Below, in pieces: positions 1 to 12,350 of a stretch of 64,000 nucleotides of DNA; within the stretch, counting starts at the first letter, position 1, and the number at the start of each line of letters is the position of its first letter. The notes under the pieces were generated by a model, which made no database searches, was not told the DNA's origin, and was given only the letters and a program-made list of their open reading frames with translations. Both the position numbers and the translations under genes were made by a program. Source of the DNA: Linepithema humile (lineage: Eukaryota; Arthropoda; Insecta; Hymenoptera; Formicidae); the NCBI RefSeq assembly GCF_040581485.1, contig NC_090128.1:44360931-44424930 (forward strand), in the 5' to 3' direction.

Positions 1-3000
1 AAACAGCTGTGAAGAACTTCCGCGAGTACCTGCGGATACCGTCGGTGCAGCCCAACATCAATTACGGTGAGCGATGACGAAATATTCGATTGCGCGAAAT
101 TCCGAAAAACGAGTTAAATGCGGGGAAAGAGAGAGAGAGAGAAAGAGAGAGAAAGACAGCCAGCACGCGCGCGATAACGAAATAGCTGAGCAACGTTTGT
201 GTTTTAAAGCGTTCGAAAGCGGATAACTACAAGCGCGTCTCGTGTCTAATCGAAATGATAAGAAGAAAACGAGTAGAAAAAGAAGAAAGCCTTGATACTG
301 CGTCCTGAAAAAAAAAGATACATATCCGTAAAGGAAACAGATGAAGCGGAACCCACGCCGTGACCAGCCGCGAACGGGGTCGTGAGGACACGCTCAACGA
401 CGCGTTTCCTTGTTAAGTAAATTATGCAATTCATCTGAACGTCCGCCGGCGAACCGTGAGATATTCGTCGGGAATAAAATCAGTGACGTCGGTGTGGCGC
501 GTGGACGCGGAGATTGGACGCGAGGTGACGAAAGGGAGATAGCGTCGGTGACGCTATCCCAGCCATCGCGCCATGCCCCACCCTGCACGCGGGATGTTAT
601 TTCTATTTTTATTCCCATCTGTCCGGTCGCAGCACCTCGTCGATTTCGCCGAAACGTTCCGCGATGTCCCCGATGTCGGCCTCGGCCGCCTTTTTCCCGA
701 CCGAATCGCGAAAACGGCGAGTCTCGGCGTGACCCAGATCGAGGACGCCCGGCACTTTCCGTTTCGCCGCAGTTTTCGAACTGATTTTCTCAGTTTAATC
801 CTCAGCGACGCTTGTAAATCGCAATTCGACGATATTTGTTGCGGGAGAAAAGGATATAGAAATTCAAGTTATGTAACTAATCGACAGGATTTTGTTTCGT
901 GCGTCTGTGCGGTGTTGGAATTTATGGACGCATTGTACGCTTGATAAATTTATTCCAAGTTGTTTCTTGATAACAGAGATGCGACGAAAAATAAATTGGT
1001 ACGTATTGATGAAGCAGATAAGAGGCGGAAATTATCAATTTTCTCAGTCGAGTATCTTGTCTGTTATTCTGATTATCAGATGATTGCTAGCCTACGATCT
1101 TTCCAAGGAATTTCTGTTATAAATTGTTATTAACACTAATTGAAGTAGAGAAATTGGATCATTCCTTCGAGAGATTGTGATACAAAAATGAAATGTTTAC
1201 AGATTCAATACAACATGTTTGATAATACAATAAGTGGAATACATTCCTAAAATTTATTCTTCCACTTTGAGAATATTCTGTATGTATTTATTAATTAATT
1301 ATTACAACAAATTTTCTCACTATTTAAATTATTTATGCTTGAGGTCAAAAAATATCTACATATAGAATATATATTTCGTACATAATATTCATAACATTGA
1401 TTGTGTCTTTTGTTTCAGATGAATGTGTGGCCTTCTTAACTAGGCAGGCGGAATCCTTAGACTTGCCGATCAAAGTTTATCATGTGGATCCCAGAAAACC
1501 AATTGTGATTCTCACATGGGTAGGAACGCAACCGACGAAAACATCGATTCTGCTGAACAGTCACATGGACGTTGTACCGGTTTTCGAGGTAATTGTAATG
1601 TTGTATTAGTTATGCGTACTTATTATGTAAACAGAATGTATTACCATGTCACTTGTTATTCTATTGTTTACAAATTTTCTGATATTTATTAATACGACTG
1701 ATGATGACTAGGACAAATGGACCTATCCGCCATTCAGCGCTCACATGGACGATAATGGCAATATTTACGCTCGCGGTAGCCAGGACATGAAATGCGTGGG
1801 GATACAATATTTGGAAGCGATTCGCAGATTAAAGCTGAACGGAGTGCGCTTCCAGCGCACCATTCATATGTCCTTCGTACCGGACGAGGAGATTGGCGGT
1901 GTTCTCGGAATGAAAGACTTCGTGCACACCGCGGACTTCAAAGCCCTGAATGTCGGTTTTGCGTTGGACGAAGGCGTGGCCTGTCCAGAAGACCACTTTT
2001 ACATGTTCAACGGAGAGAGGTCGATCTGGCATGTGGAAATAAATTGCGCCGGCAATCCCGGTCATGGCTCCATTATGCTGGACAATACAGCTGGGGAGAA
2101 GTTGAGGGTCATTATTGATCGCTTCACAGACTTGAGGACCGTTGAAAAATCGAAACTTAAAGATCCCAAGATAAAGCTTGGCGACGTGACGTCTGTGAAT
2201 CTTACGAAAATTTGGGTGGGTATTGCGCAAATATATTTTGTAAAGCAATTTTTATTGTCTAAAAGATGGAAAAATATGGATTTTTTTATATTTAAAAATT
2301 AGAAGCAACATTTAAAAAAATTTAATTTTGCATTGAATTTATGTATACAAATCTGATATAATTTTATATTGAAATATAGATCTTACTGAACTAATCAGAA
2401 AAATTATATTCTAATAGAATTGGCTCTAATTTTCAAATCATTACATGATAATTGTTTGTGCTTTACATGTCTGATTCATTAGGATTTTCATATTTCACAG
2501 TGAGTATTTCAATACTGCAATGTCAAATCGTTTGTGATGTTGATCATAATTTACTTGTGATATTCTCTACTTTACTATTCGTTGCAATTCAAATTTTATC
2601 ATTCCGCATTTGTATTGTACATTTAACATTTGCCAATTCTAATGTATTAAATATATTGCTTATTTGCAGGGTGGTGTGCAAACGAACGTTATTCCTACTG
2701 ACCTCACCGCTATGTTCGATCTTCGACTAGCGCCAACTGTTGATCACGAGGAATTTGAAGCTACCATCAAACGCTGGTGCGAGGAAGCCGGTCCAGATGT
2801 AACCTATTCATTCGAGGAGAAAAATCCCAAAGTCGAGAATACTAAGCTGGATGAATCTAATCCTTTTTGGATCGCCTTTAAAAAGACTTGCGACGAAATA
2901 GGTGTTAAATTGGAAATTGGCATCTTCCCAGGAGGCACAGATAGTCGTTTTGTGCGTGGAGTAAGTATCAAGTTGGTCTTTGTGTAAATTTTTTAATTTT

Positions 3001-3522
3001 AAATTTATTATGCATAGAAGAAATATATATCGTCGTCATTTTAACACTATAAATGCATCAGAGAAGTTTATTTATGCGATATTTGTGAAATTTGTACATC
3101 TTGTACCTTTTTATTTTATACCTTATTTTGCACACGAACTTTGTGTTCATCTAAAGAATTTTAGTTTTACAATTTTTATAAATTTTTTATTTTATATAAT
3201 TTTATTTCACATTTCTGTAAATTTTCTTTGTAGTTTCTTTGTATTTATATTTGAAAATAATATTATGAATAAATTAAATATTGTATAATATTTTGTTGGC
3301 TATAATATATAGATTATAGATATACATACGCTATGATTTGTGATTCATGATATAACTTTGGATATTTTTATTTTACAGGTAGGCATTCCTGCTCTCTGCT
3401 TTTCACCAATGAATAGAACAAAGATACTTCTTCACGATCATGATGAATATCTTAACAAAGATATATTCTTGAAGGGAATAGAGATATATATCAAGATAAT
3501 ACCGGCTGTTGCAAACGTTTAA
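1..3522 (+). CDS. Acy1: Aminoacylase-1 (N-acyl-L-amino-acid amidohydrolase), 5' end missing
   Basis: Coding exons are 1-66 (partial), 1419-1588, 1712-2215, 2670-2960 and 3379-3522 (TAA stop); phase is kept at every GT-AG junction. The product is a cytosolic M20-family zinc enzyme that removes acyl groups from N-acyl amino acids. Family landmarks are visible: NFREYLRIPSVQP at the N-terminus; SHMDVVP, with the first metal His and the catalytic Asp; ARGSQDMK, with the bridging Asp; VPDEEIGG, with the catalytic Glu pair; LDEGVA, with a metal Glu; NPGHGS, with the dimerisation-domain His; PGGTDSRFVRGVGIPAL; and LLHDHDE, with the last metal His. All metal and catalytic positions known for the family appear intact, so it should be active. 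Only the extreme N-terminus, about ten residues plus any 5' exon, lies outside the window. Exon 3 ends in TGG before GTGGGT, giving the junction KIW/GGVQTN; this donor is the least certain splice site. Confidence 0.95.
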
Positions 3523-4939
3523 ATGCGTTTAAATGAAAATATACAATATATCATAATACTGCAAGTGCCATAAAAAGCTATTTGATGCAATGCAATTCAC
3601 TCGGTAATTCTGCCAGTGATGATGAGATTGTATATCGAATCTCTTGAAGTTGAGATACTACACGCTGTTATACGTGCAATAATATGTTAAGTCATATATA
3701 TATATACTTCTACATACAGATTATATATTATATACATATCAACGTTATACAATTTCAAGATTTTATTATTGTTGGATATTCGAGAGGCTATTTTCTATAT
3801 ATATTGTAATACGAGAAATGAAGAAAGATATAAATATTTACGAAGAAACGGCAAGTTGCAATTTAACAGAGATTGATAAATGAGACTAAAGAAGTCAAAG
3901 TAACGTACAGACTGATAATAAATATTTAAGAGATATAAAATATTGTTAACACATAAAAAAATGGAAATATGAAGGCGAATGTGTGAACAACGATGGCATC
4001 AGGACAGTATAAAATTCAACGTGGTGGGATAATCGTCCAATATGAAAATCAAACGCACAAGAAAGATTTATCTGCATAGAAAATATATGAAGACAAGCTT
4101 GCTACGAATAAAAACCAGTGGGACCAAAGTAATTATATTATGTAAAACAGATTTTTGCTACAGCAGCCACCAGTGAAAATATGTATACTGATGTTATTAC
4201 AACGAAATATTTTTATAAAAATTAGAAATATACGTATTTTCAATGGAAAATGAAGTTTAAAGCACCGATGGAAATGAAGCAATTAACGTGTATGTACATC
4301 AAGGTAATTACTAAAAAGATTAAAGTATTATGAAATGTTATAATACATCTTTTAATCAAGTATTGCAGAGAAATGTATTCAAAGGTAAACCAGTATCATG
4401 AATAAAAGCATGGAAAAATATATATATATACACACAAGAAATATTTTGCATCTAAAAAACCGTCTATTGATTTTGGAGGTAATAAACATTGAATGAACAA
4501 CTATCGAAGTAAGCTTTGAGAGGAGAGATAGAAAAAGAGAAAAAAAAAACTATTTTCCGTTAATTCTCGTCGTGTGGAGCGAAGAAGAGAAACGGAGAGG
4601 AATGTAAGGTGACCAAAGTGCGCGGTGTGTATTTATCTATTTAAAGTCAATAATTTCCCGTGTGTACTATACGTGTGTACAGCACCTTCCCGCCATTATC
4701 GCATCGCGTAGTGTTTCCATTCTTAATGGTGGAGCTGCTTGACTCCCCTCCGTAGTGGCGCAATGGACTCGTCCATCCGTTTTCAGTCTCGTTCACGGGA
4801 CGACGATTATTCGTGTTGACGATCAGAGTTCGCGGGCGGCTCGGCGTGGGGCGTAGTGAAAAAATCGCATGAATTTTCTCGACCGGCCGACAAGAGGAGT
4901 TATGTGCCGAAATACGTATCGTCGCGTTGAGTGACTTGC
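3523..4939. other. Aminoacylase-1 3' UTR and intergenic DNA
   Basis: The stretch is AT-rich, with TA runs near 3696 and 4422 and several AATAAA hexamers. No open reading frame in it resembles a known protein. The composition turns GC-rich from about 4640, leading into the CpG-rich island. Confidence 0.6.
3917..3922 (+). terminator. Candidate poly(A) signal of aminoacylase-1
   Basis: An AATAAA hexamer lies about 400 bases after the aminoacylase stop in AT-rich DNA. Further AATAAA hexamers occur near 4107, 4400 and 4480, so the true cleavage site is not decided by sequence alone. Confidence 0.35.
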
Positions 4940-5480
4940 CGCGCGCGCTGTATTGTTTGGGTTCGGCCATTTTCGAGTGGGGAAGGTTAGGGAGTGAGCG
5001 ATAAGCGTTCGCGCCGCACGCCGGGAGTGTATACAAGAGTCGTTGTCGTTCGATATCGCGCTGGCGATCGACAGTGCTTGCACGCCCGTGCGTCCATGCA
5101 GCCGCAATCGTGCGACGTGAGGCCGTAAACATCGCCGCGCAAATCCGCCTTTGTCAGCCATGTGCATTGCGGCGCATCGTTCAAAACGTTCTCGCACCCC
5201 CGTGGCAGTCGGCCAATGCGGCGCCGAGCGCCGTAGCCACGTGACTACGGTCGGCCAATCGTGGTGATGGGATTTGAAATCGTGCGTGGTCTTTGTTCAC
5301 GGGCCTGCTCGTTGCCTCAGTTCCGTCAAGGGGCACCCGTGTCGGTGTTTCGTTTATACATGGTCGCTGCCGAAAATCGTGCGACTCGTTCGCTTAAATA
5401 TATGTGTGAAAGTGGTGGATACGCGCGACAAGAGCAGCTTGATTCGGGGATCGTCGAGCATACGGTGTCGATACACGGTA
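4940..5480. promoter_or_regulatory. CpG-rich putative promoter, possible 5' UTR exon of the FoxN gene
   Basis: CpG density rises sharply here. Visible motifs are a YY1/Pho-like core (GGCCATTTT near 4967), CCAAT boxes at about 5213 and 5251, and a CACGTG E-box at about 5239 centred in an inverted repeat (CCGTAG ... CTACGG). Downstream, ACG|GTAGGT at 5478 is a good splice donor. It could close a non-coding first exon that splices to the acceptor at 12342, just before the FoxN start codon. Assignment to FoxN is an inference from position and orientation; a transcript on the minus strand is equally possible. Confidence 0.4.
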
Positions 5481-7878
5481 GGTCCACGCGCCGTTATTTA
5501 CCTTCGCCTCGGCAATAGTAACCGCGAAAAAGTGTTATTGTCTCGTGTAGCCTCTCGCGGGCTCCGATCGACAGTTCGTTTATTCGTACGTTCGTTCGTT
5601 CGCTCGCTCGCCGGCGCGCGCGCTCTCCATCTGTCAAGAACGAGATATATATCGGCGCGAATTAAACACGAGCCAGAGCGATCAACAATGTTCTTTGTTT
5701 TTTTTTTGTTTTTTTTTTTCATCTCTCATTTTCGAGCCTCGTCCGCTCGTCCGTGAGAGTGAACGTGCACGATCGAAAAATACCGCCTGTCACGTCTGAC
5801 GTTCCTCTTCCTCTTGTGTCGCTGGTATTTTTGGTCGATCTTCACGGAATGCATGCCTCGCTTTCGATATCTATGATTATAATCGGTCAGTAGCCGGGGA
5901 GTACAAACAATACGAGTCTTCCCTCCACCTCGTGTCACATACTCGTGGCGTGAATGAACGGTTCACAGGCGCGGGAGTACGGTGCCCTAAGTTTCGGCGG
6001 GAAGAGTGAGTGCGTGCACGCAGAGCGAGGGAGAGAAAGAATGAGACATAAAGAACGAAGAGAGAAAGCGTTATCTGTTGGGATTGAGAATTCTTAAGGT
6101 TTCGAGTACAAAAGCGAACGATAGATTGCCGAAGCAATGCACTGAATATCGAATGCACGGGATAAACAAAAACAATAGAATTAGATATGCGTGCACGTTT
6201 GTTTATGTTATGTAGGGTGGAGTGAAAGACGGGGTGAAGAGAAAGACGGGGTGAAGAGGAAGACAGGGTGAAGAGAAAGGGCATAGAGGGAGGGGTAAAG
6301 AAAAGGGAGAGGGAAAGAAAGCGTTATGCATTGAATAATGTGCAGTTTCCTCGAGTGCCTGATGAACAAATGAGTAAATGTGTAGATCATACTAGTTATA
6401 AAAAAAAAAAAAGAGAGTACAAGTGTGAGTGACTGCAGTAATAATATGTAAATATCTGAAAGAAAGGAGGGGGAGAATATAAAGGGGAATAAAGGTGCGC
6501 GTGTCTCGTAAGTAGAGTAGAAAAAAGAGAAAGAATAAAGGCACCACGTGCTTTGTGCCGACAATTAACTTGATTCTTGAATGCATGTGGCTTTCTCACA
6601 AAGGACTTGCGCAATCTAAAACAACTGAAAAATTACTTCAATCAATTTCAATTGAATATTGGAATAATGGGATATCTAGAAGGAAAAATTTAATTTTATT
6701 GCGAGATACTTCTAGAGATTTCTAAGAATTATCAAGAAGAAATAAAATTCGAAGATGTTGAAAATAAAGCGGTTAGTCTCAAAGATTTCTCTTGCGCATT
6801 CAGGAATTAAAATTGATTTCATGTGACGATGGTTTTCTTTCATTGAATTACACGGAATCGTCTCGATCGGGAAATGGTATCGAAATATTTGTTCGTGTTT
6901 AAATTTTGATTTTTTACTTTTACGTGGTACTCGAGCGTAACTCTGAAAATTAAAATTTGGATCGACGGAGAATATATTTTCACGAAACGCGGAATCTACA
7001 AATTCGTCGTAGATGTCTGTCTGTTGATTCGCGCGCGCGCAATTTTCTAATTTCCACTCTCATTTCGGGTTTCCCTCTCCCTCGCGGATCCATCGACGTT
7101 GTGTATACAAGCCTCGCGACGTTTCCCGCGTAATTATTATCCGGAGCCAACGGTGGCGGTGGTCCGTCGTCGTCGCCGAAACCGCCAACGGCGATATCGA
7201 TTTCCGTTGATAGCCACGAATAGTAATTTCGCGCGGATCGCGAACGTTAATTGGCCGCCGCCGTTCGCGGAATAACGTTCTTCGTCATATTCTCGTCTCA
7301 TTCGTTTCCTATTCGGACTCCTTCGCTTGACGATTATTTTTTCGACCATTTTTTTGTCTTTTTTTTTTACCAATTACAGCCTACAAATTCTCGAGTAAGA
7401 TACTTAAGAAGGGAAATTCAGCGGTGGTGGCCGAAAAATGCGACTGAAGAATAGGAGCAGTTTGAAAATGCGTATACAGCCTTCGCGCACAGGCAAGGAC
7501 GGAAAGGAAGAACACGGGAGAGAAAGGAGCGAGAGGGAAGGGCAGTCCCTCGAGCACTTTCCAGTCGCGCGTCGCCGGGAAAGCTATTGACCGTGAGAAC
7601 CTTCCGGGAAACCCACCGTACCCCCGAATCCCTTCTGACGCCCCTCTTTCTCGCCATATGCCCACCGCAGGAAACGCACGTTCTGCAAGCACGACCGAAA
7701 TTCTTCCTTTTCTCTACCTGTCGTGCCGTGTCTTGCACTCTCGCCGTAGTATTTTGCTCTTCTCGTGTTCCCGGACGATTATTTGTGCGAGAAGACTGAG
7801 AAAAGGAAGACGCGTGCGGCGCAGAGAAAGGAAGAAAGCACAACGGAATGATGAAACGTCTTTTCTCGCAGATAATTC

Positions 7879-7904
7879 TTTTTTTTTTTTTTTTTTTTTT
7901 TTTT
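7879..7904. repeat. Poly(T) run of 26 bases
   Basis: An uninterrupted T homopolymer in non-coding DNA. It may be a retroposed poly(A) tail in reverse orientation or a simple slippage product; no flanking duplication is obvious. Confidence 0.8.
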
Positions 7905-10900
7905 CGTTTGTCGCTCGCCAAGGGTATTCGCGGCAGAAAGAAAATGGTCAGGAAAATATTTTTTTTTTCCAGGAATACGCACAGGTAATGCGACGTTGCA
8001 TATTTCACACGAAATCTTTTTATTCCGGCACCGCTAATGCTGCTTCTGATGCATCCGTGCGACAAACTCGCGCGACTCTTTCGGCTCCGGAATAATTCTG
8101 TTCCGGTACGTTTGTTAAAAACGCTGTTTCAATGCGCGTTTAATTCTTTTTTTTTTATAAAGAGCTCATTATATCACTTTTCATTCCGTAGTCATTATGT
8201 GCGGTGACTCGCCGAAAGTTTTTTCTCTACGTGTGTACAGGAACATTGGAATTTATTAGTCGAGAAACGAAATCTCATTTACTATAATGTTTACAGATGT
8301 GTTACGTCATGCGATGAAGTTATGCATTTCGACACACAAAAGAAAGTAGTACTAGAACAAAGTAGCGTTTCAGGGCGCATTTCGTTGGGTCTCAGTCGTG
8401 AAAAGGCTAATCTTCGACTTCCATCGGCTTTCAATGTAACGAATATCAGTATTGATTTCTTCAAAAAGATACGATTGCAGTGTTGCACATAATTCATGGC
8501 CGCAAAGAAGTATCGCTATAAACACGCTTATCGGATGCTGCACGCGACAAACGCGATAAAACTTGAATGCATCTAATTTTAATTCTGGCGGATAATTTAT
8601 ACCGAACGAACATCGACAAATATAGATTTTTATTAGATGCTCTGAGGGCAAATTTATATAGTCGATTGCTTTTAAATATATATAAATATAATTTTTTATT
8701 TATTAGTAAAATAATATAATGCTTGATTCTATTATGGAGAAAAAATATAATCCTTTTTTTCCAGAGATACATTTACTTATTTATTACATTTTATACCTTT
8801 CTGTTATAGATAATTTATTAGATTAGAAAGCCATTGAGATATGGCGAGAAAAAGAGAGCGAATCCTAAATAAACTCAACTGTAACATCCTTGCATTTCAA
8901 TTCAAGTCTCCGCGGCGCACCGACGGAATCAGCTCTTTCATCGCGAAACAAATTTGCGAAACAATCGACAATTTTCGCGCCGTTGCAATGCGAGTCTCCC
9001 CAAGTCTTTCGTTTTAGCGATGACGCGAGAGCGAGAACGCGAAATGGAAACATTTGCCGGCCCACTTTCGCAGCGTTCGGATAACACCGAGGCGAAGCAA
9101 GTCTCGAAGATTTTAACGGGTTACCTAATTGTCGATTTTCATTTTGAACGTTTAATCGACGTTTAACGCTAAGCACACGTCCGATTCTATCGTGCAGTTT
9201 TGCAATATAAAATTATGCTAAAAGTTCAATATGAAAACATAAATGGCATCCGCGTTTTGCTGCTCCGCCAAAATTAAATTTTGCAATGACGAAAGTTATT
9301 CATAATACGACCGACTGATTTTTTTCCACCGCTTGACGCGAATGTGCGAGGAACACCACGATTTGTGCGTGTTGAAGGTACATTGAGAAACGCGCTCCGT
9401 TGTAGATTCGCATGTACATTCGGTTCCGCGGTAACATGCGAAATTTTGCAAGAGTAGGCCCGCGCGATTGGCTCATCCGCCTCGCTAGTGAAAGCAAAAA
9501 GTTTCCAAGTCTGAGGCTTATCGAATTAGCAGCGTAGACCGGACTAGTAAATACACCGTGAGATCGACATTAAAGCTAAAGAGAAGTTTATTTCAAGTGC
9601 GCGATTACGCGGTCTTTCGTAATCAAGTTGGGCAAGTATCGTTAATGCATAAATCTCTCTCGGTCTTGATACTCTCATTTACGTCTAAAAAGTTGAAGAG
9701 ATTATTTACAGATATTGTCGAAAATTCGACGCGGAACGTTTTCCATGCGTAGCAAAACAATCGAAGTAATTTGTGTGCGCAGTCTGAGGCGCTGTGATAT
9801 AACACTTTGTTTAACTAATTACGGTAAGTATGTATTACAGGCTGGCGTTGTGAATTAGAAAGGGATAGTTCGTTGCTCCTTTCTAAATCATAGCTCTCGT
9901 GCTACAATGCGGATAATAGAAGAAGAAATATCACTCGGACACACGATGAGCGCACCAATCGATATTAACGCGGCGTAGCCACGACCAAAATACGTTCTAA
10001 ATACAACATTTGTCATCGGAATATTTACGTGACATGAATAGGTTATATGTTGAAACACGATTGGAAAAGAGAAAAGGAATGAAATATGTAAAACTTTTTG
10101 AAGAGAAAAAGTAAAAAATGTCCGAACTAATTTTCTGAAATTTGTAGAGTATTTTATCAATTTTAGCATCATACACGAACAAAATCTGATGGGAAGCATA
10201 CGTGATTATCAACATTTCAGCGTGCATCAACGGCGGAATTTTTTCGCGCCAATTCCGTGCGGCCACGTGTGTACGTCGATACACACATAACACGTCACAT
10301 TGTGTTCCCATTTCGTCCCGTTTAAATGATACACATCGATATTAGGGATATTGAACACTATTATAGTCTCGCAACGGATTTGAATAAATGATTTCAGCAA
10401 TGAGAGTTACATTTAAGTTAAAAGTTTAAAACTGAACATCAAAACACGTTCTTAATTGAGTTTTTAAGAATAGAAAAAAATTTTGTAAAAATTTAAAATA
10501 TGTTTTTTAACGTCTGTCTTCTTAGAATTGAATTCTTTCGTCTGGGACGTAATTGTTTTTATAAATGCAACAGATTTTCTATACAAAACTTTTTTCCGTT
10601 TATCTTCAGCACAATTTGTATCTCTGATGTATAAGTTATTACTAAAAATGTGAAGAGTAATTAATATATCATTATTATTAACGAACACTCTTATAAATGA
10701 AAATTGAAATATTTCAATCTCTTTAACACAATACTCGACATCGATCTTTCTATTTACGAAGAGGACAGTAACATTGGTTCGCCTCTCTAGTGGCGAGCGA
10801 TGTTTAAGGTTTAACGAGCGGTCTACATTAGGGAATCGTAAGAGGCGAAGGGGATCGAGGGGAGAGGGGGGTAAATTTTCAAACGGATTCCCGAGAAGGG

Positions 10901-11640
10901 GGTAGAAGAGAGTTAGAGGGTGCCACCCTAACGAACCCGGGCGCGGCATTGGTGCACGCTGCTACGCGCGGGGTGCACATTCTTGCAGCTCGCAAATGCT
11001 GCCCGTTCCACGGCTGCCAGAGGGGAAGGATACGACAAGGGCGGACACGACAAGGGGGTGAGGAAAGGGCCGGGGGAAAAAGGGGGGTGGCGTATCAGAT
11101 CGATACTCGGCGAAAAGCGCGGGCACAGAGCAGAAGCCGGCGCAACTCCGTGTGTATCTACGGTTGGTCCATCCGACAAGATCCGATGCTGCGAGACCAC
11201 GCACAATCTATAGATGGAATATGCGAATCGATGTCGGATATATGAAAGAGTTGGGAGGGGGGAGGCGGAGGGGGGGGGTTGTTTCCCTTCGTTTGAACCG
11301 CATTGCGCCTCGCGCTTGAAATGAAATAAACGTGCACATAAATCCGTGCAAATAAATTCTCTAGACAACAACATGTACGAGAGCGCCGAAATCGATGTCC
11401 GCGTCTTCTTGCAACTGGCGTCCTTCCGCGCCGATTTCCAGTGATATTTCTGTCGCCGGGAAGTACTCTCAAAATTTTAAATGCGATCGGCTATAAAATG
11501 CTATTTAAAACTTTTCTTTCGACAAATATAAGCGCACAATTCTCCCCCGGCATTCTTCTCGTCGGGAATTTTGTCCTTATTATTTTAGAATACGAAGAAT
11601 ATTAATGTAAAAACAAACGGGGAAAATAGCTGCGGAGGGG

Positions 11641-11750
11641 CGAGAGGGGGGAGAGTGTTATGAGTCTGCGAGTATAGTATAAATCGACTGTAGTACTATA
11701 TGAGTTAGTCACACCCACAAGCCGGTTGTAGGTTCAAGATCCTCGCACGT
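11641..11750 (+). repeat. Dispersed repeat, copy 1, upstream of FoxN
   Basis: This block matches the reverse complement of 19515-19620. The best-conserved core runs 11686-11745 and includes GACTGTAGTACTA, then GTCACACCCACAAGCCG, then GTTCAAGATCCTCG. The last piece resembles an RNA polymerase III B box (GTTCRANNCC), which would suit a tRNA-derived SINE, but no clear A box or cloverleaf is seen. An interspersed repeat is directly shown; the SINE identity is speculative. Confidence 0.6.
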
Positions 11751-12350
11751 CTCTCTCTCTCTGCGCCCCCCCCCCCCCTTCCCTCCCTCTCTGTCGCTCT
11801 CTCACTCGCTCTTTCTCTTTCCCTCTATCTGTCTACGAAAATGATCGATCTACGAACCGCGTGCTAATCCAAAATACTCTCCGGCTGCCGCTTAAAAAAA
11901 ACACGTGCGTACTGAAATATGAATTTGTTCTGAGCGGTGGGAAGAAAGAGGAACAATGCCAAATTTTTTTAGAAAGATCCCAGCAGCTGCGGGATAGGTA
12001 TGTGAAGCGCGTAGATGGATATAATACTCTGCGCGCGCGCAATGTGTGTCTTATTATACATACGATAAAACAAAAAATATCTAATGTAACAATATAAATA
12101 AATGTATTAAATATTCGAGAGACCCGTAAAGATAATATTACCGCGTGATATAAGGCTAGATTTTTCGTGCAGCTGTAAAGGAGTGTAATTTTACCGAAAT
12201 CGATGCGGAACTTTCGGTTACGACGACGTCGCATAAATAAATAACAAATTATTTTCGAAGAATAATTGGCGTTTTATAATTCGACTACGTTATATTCGGT
12301 TGACGATACGTTTTTTCAAAATACCCGTTCATCTCTTTGCAGTCAAGTGA

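Larger units (their letters stand above)
5481..12350. other. Non-coding DNA upstream of the FoxN start, possible long 5' intron
   Basis: No exon of a recognisable protein was found on either strand. The stretch alternates between CpG-rich patches (5560-6000, 7080-7300, 7560-7800, 10900-11200, 11380-11460) and AT-rich DNA. It includes homopolymer tracts, purine-rich runs near 6000-6330 and a C-run within a CT-rich tract near 11747-11830. Open frames in it are biased-composition artefacts. The sequence ending in TTTGCAG just before 12343 looks like a 3' splice site eight bases upstream of the FoxN ATG. Much of this interval may therefore be a 5' UTR intron carrying regulatory DNA. Confidence 0.45.

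Noticed and set aside
4647..5132. 161-codon minus-strand frame in the CpG island
   Set aside because: No family resemblance; it lies in promoter-like GC-rich DNA. A MAEPK start near 4973 was considered, but no conserved motif follows.
7418..8065. 215-codon open frame on the minus strand
   Set aside because: It is dominated by low-complexity runs, including a Lys run from a poly(T) tract, and overlaps open frames on the other strand.
11720..11745. Possible tRNA T-arm at the dispersed repeat
   Set aside because: GTTCAAGATCC fits a B box, but the flanking bases do not form a T stem and no acceptor, D or anticodon arms can be drawn. It is not a tRNA gene.
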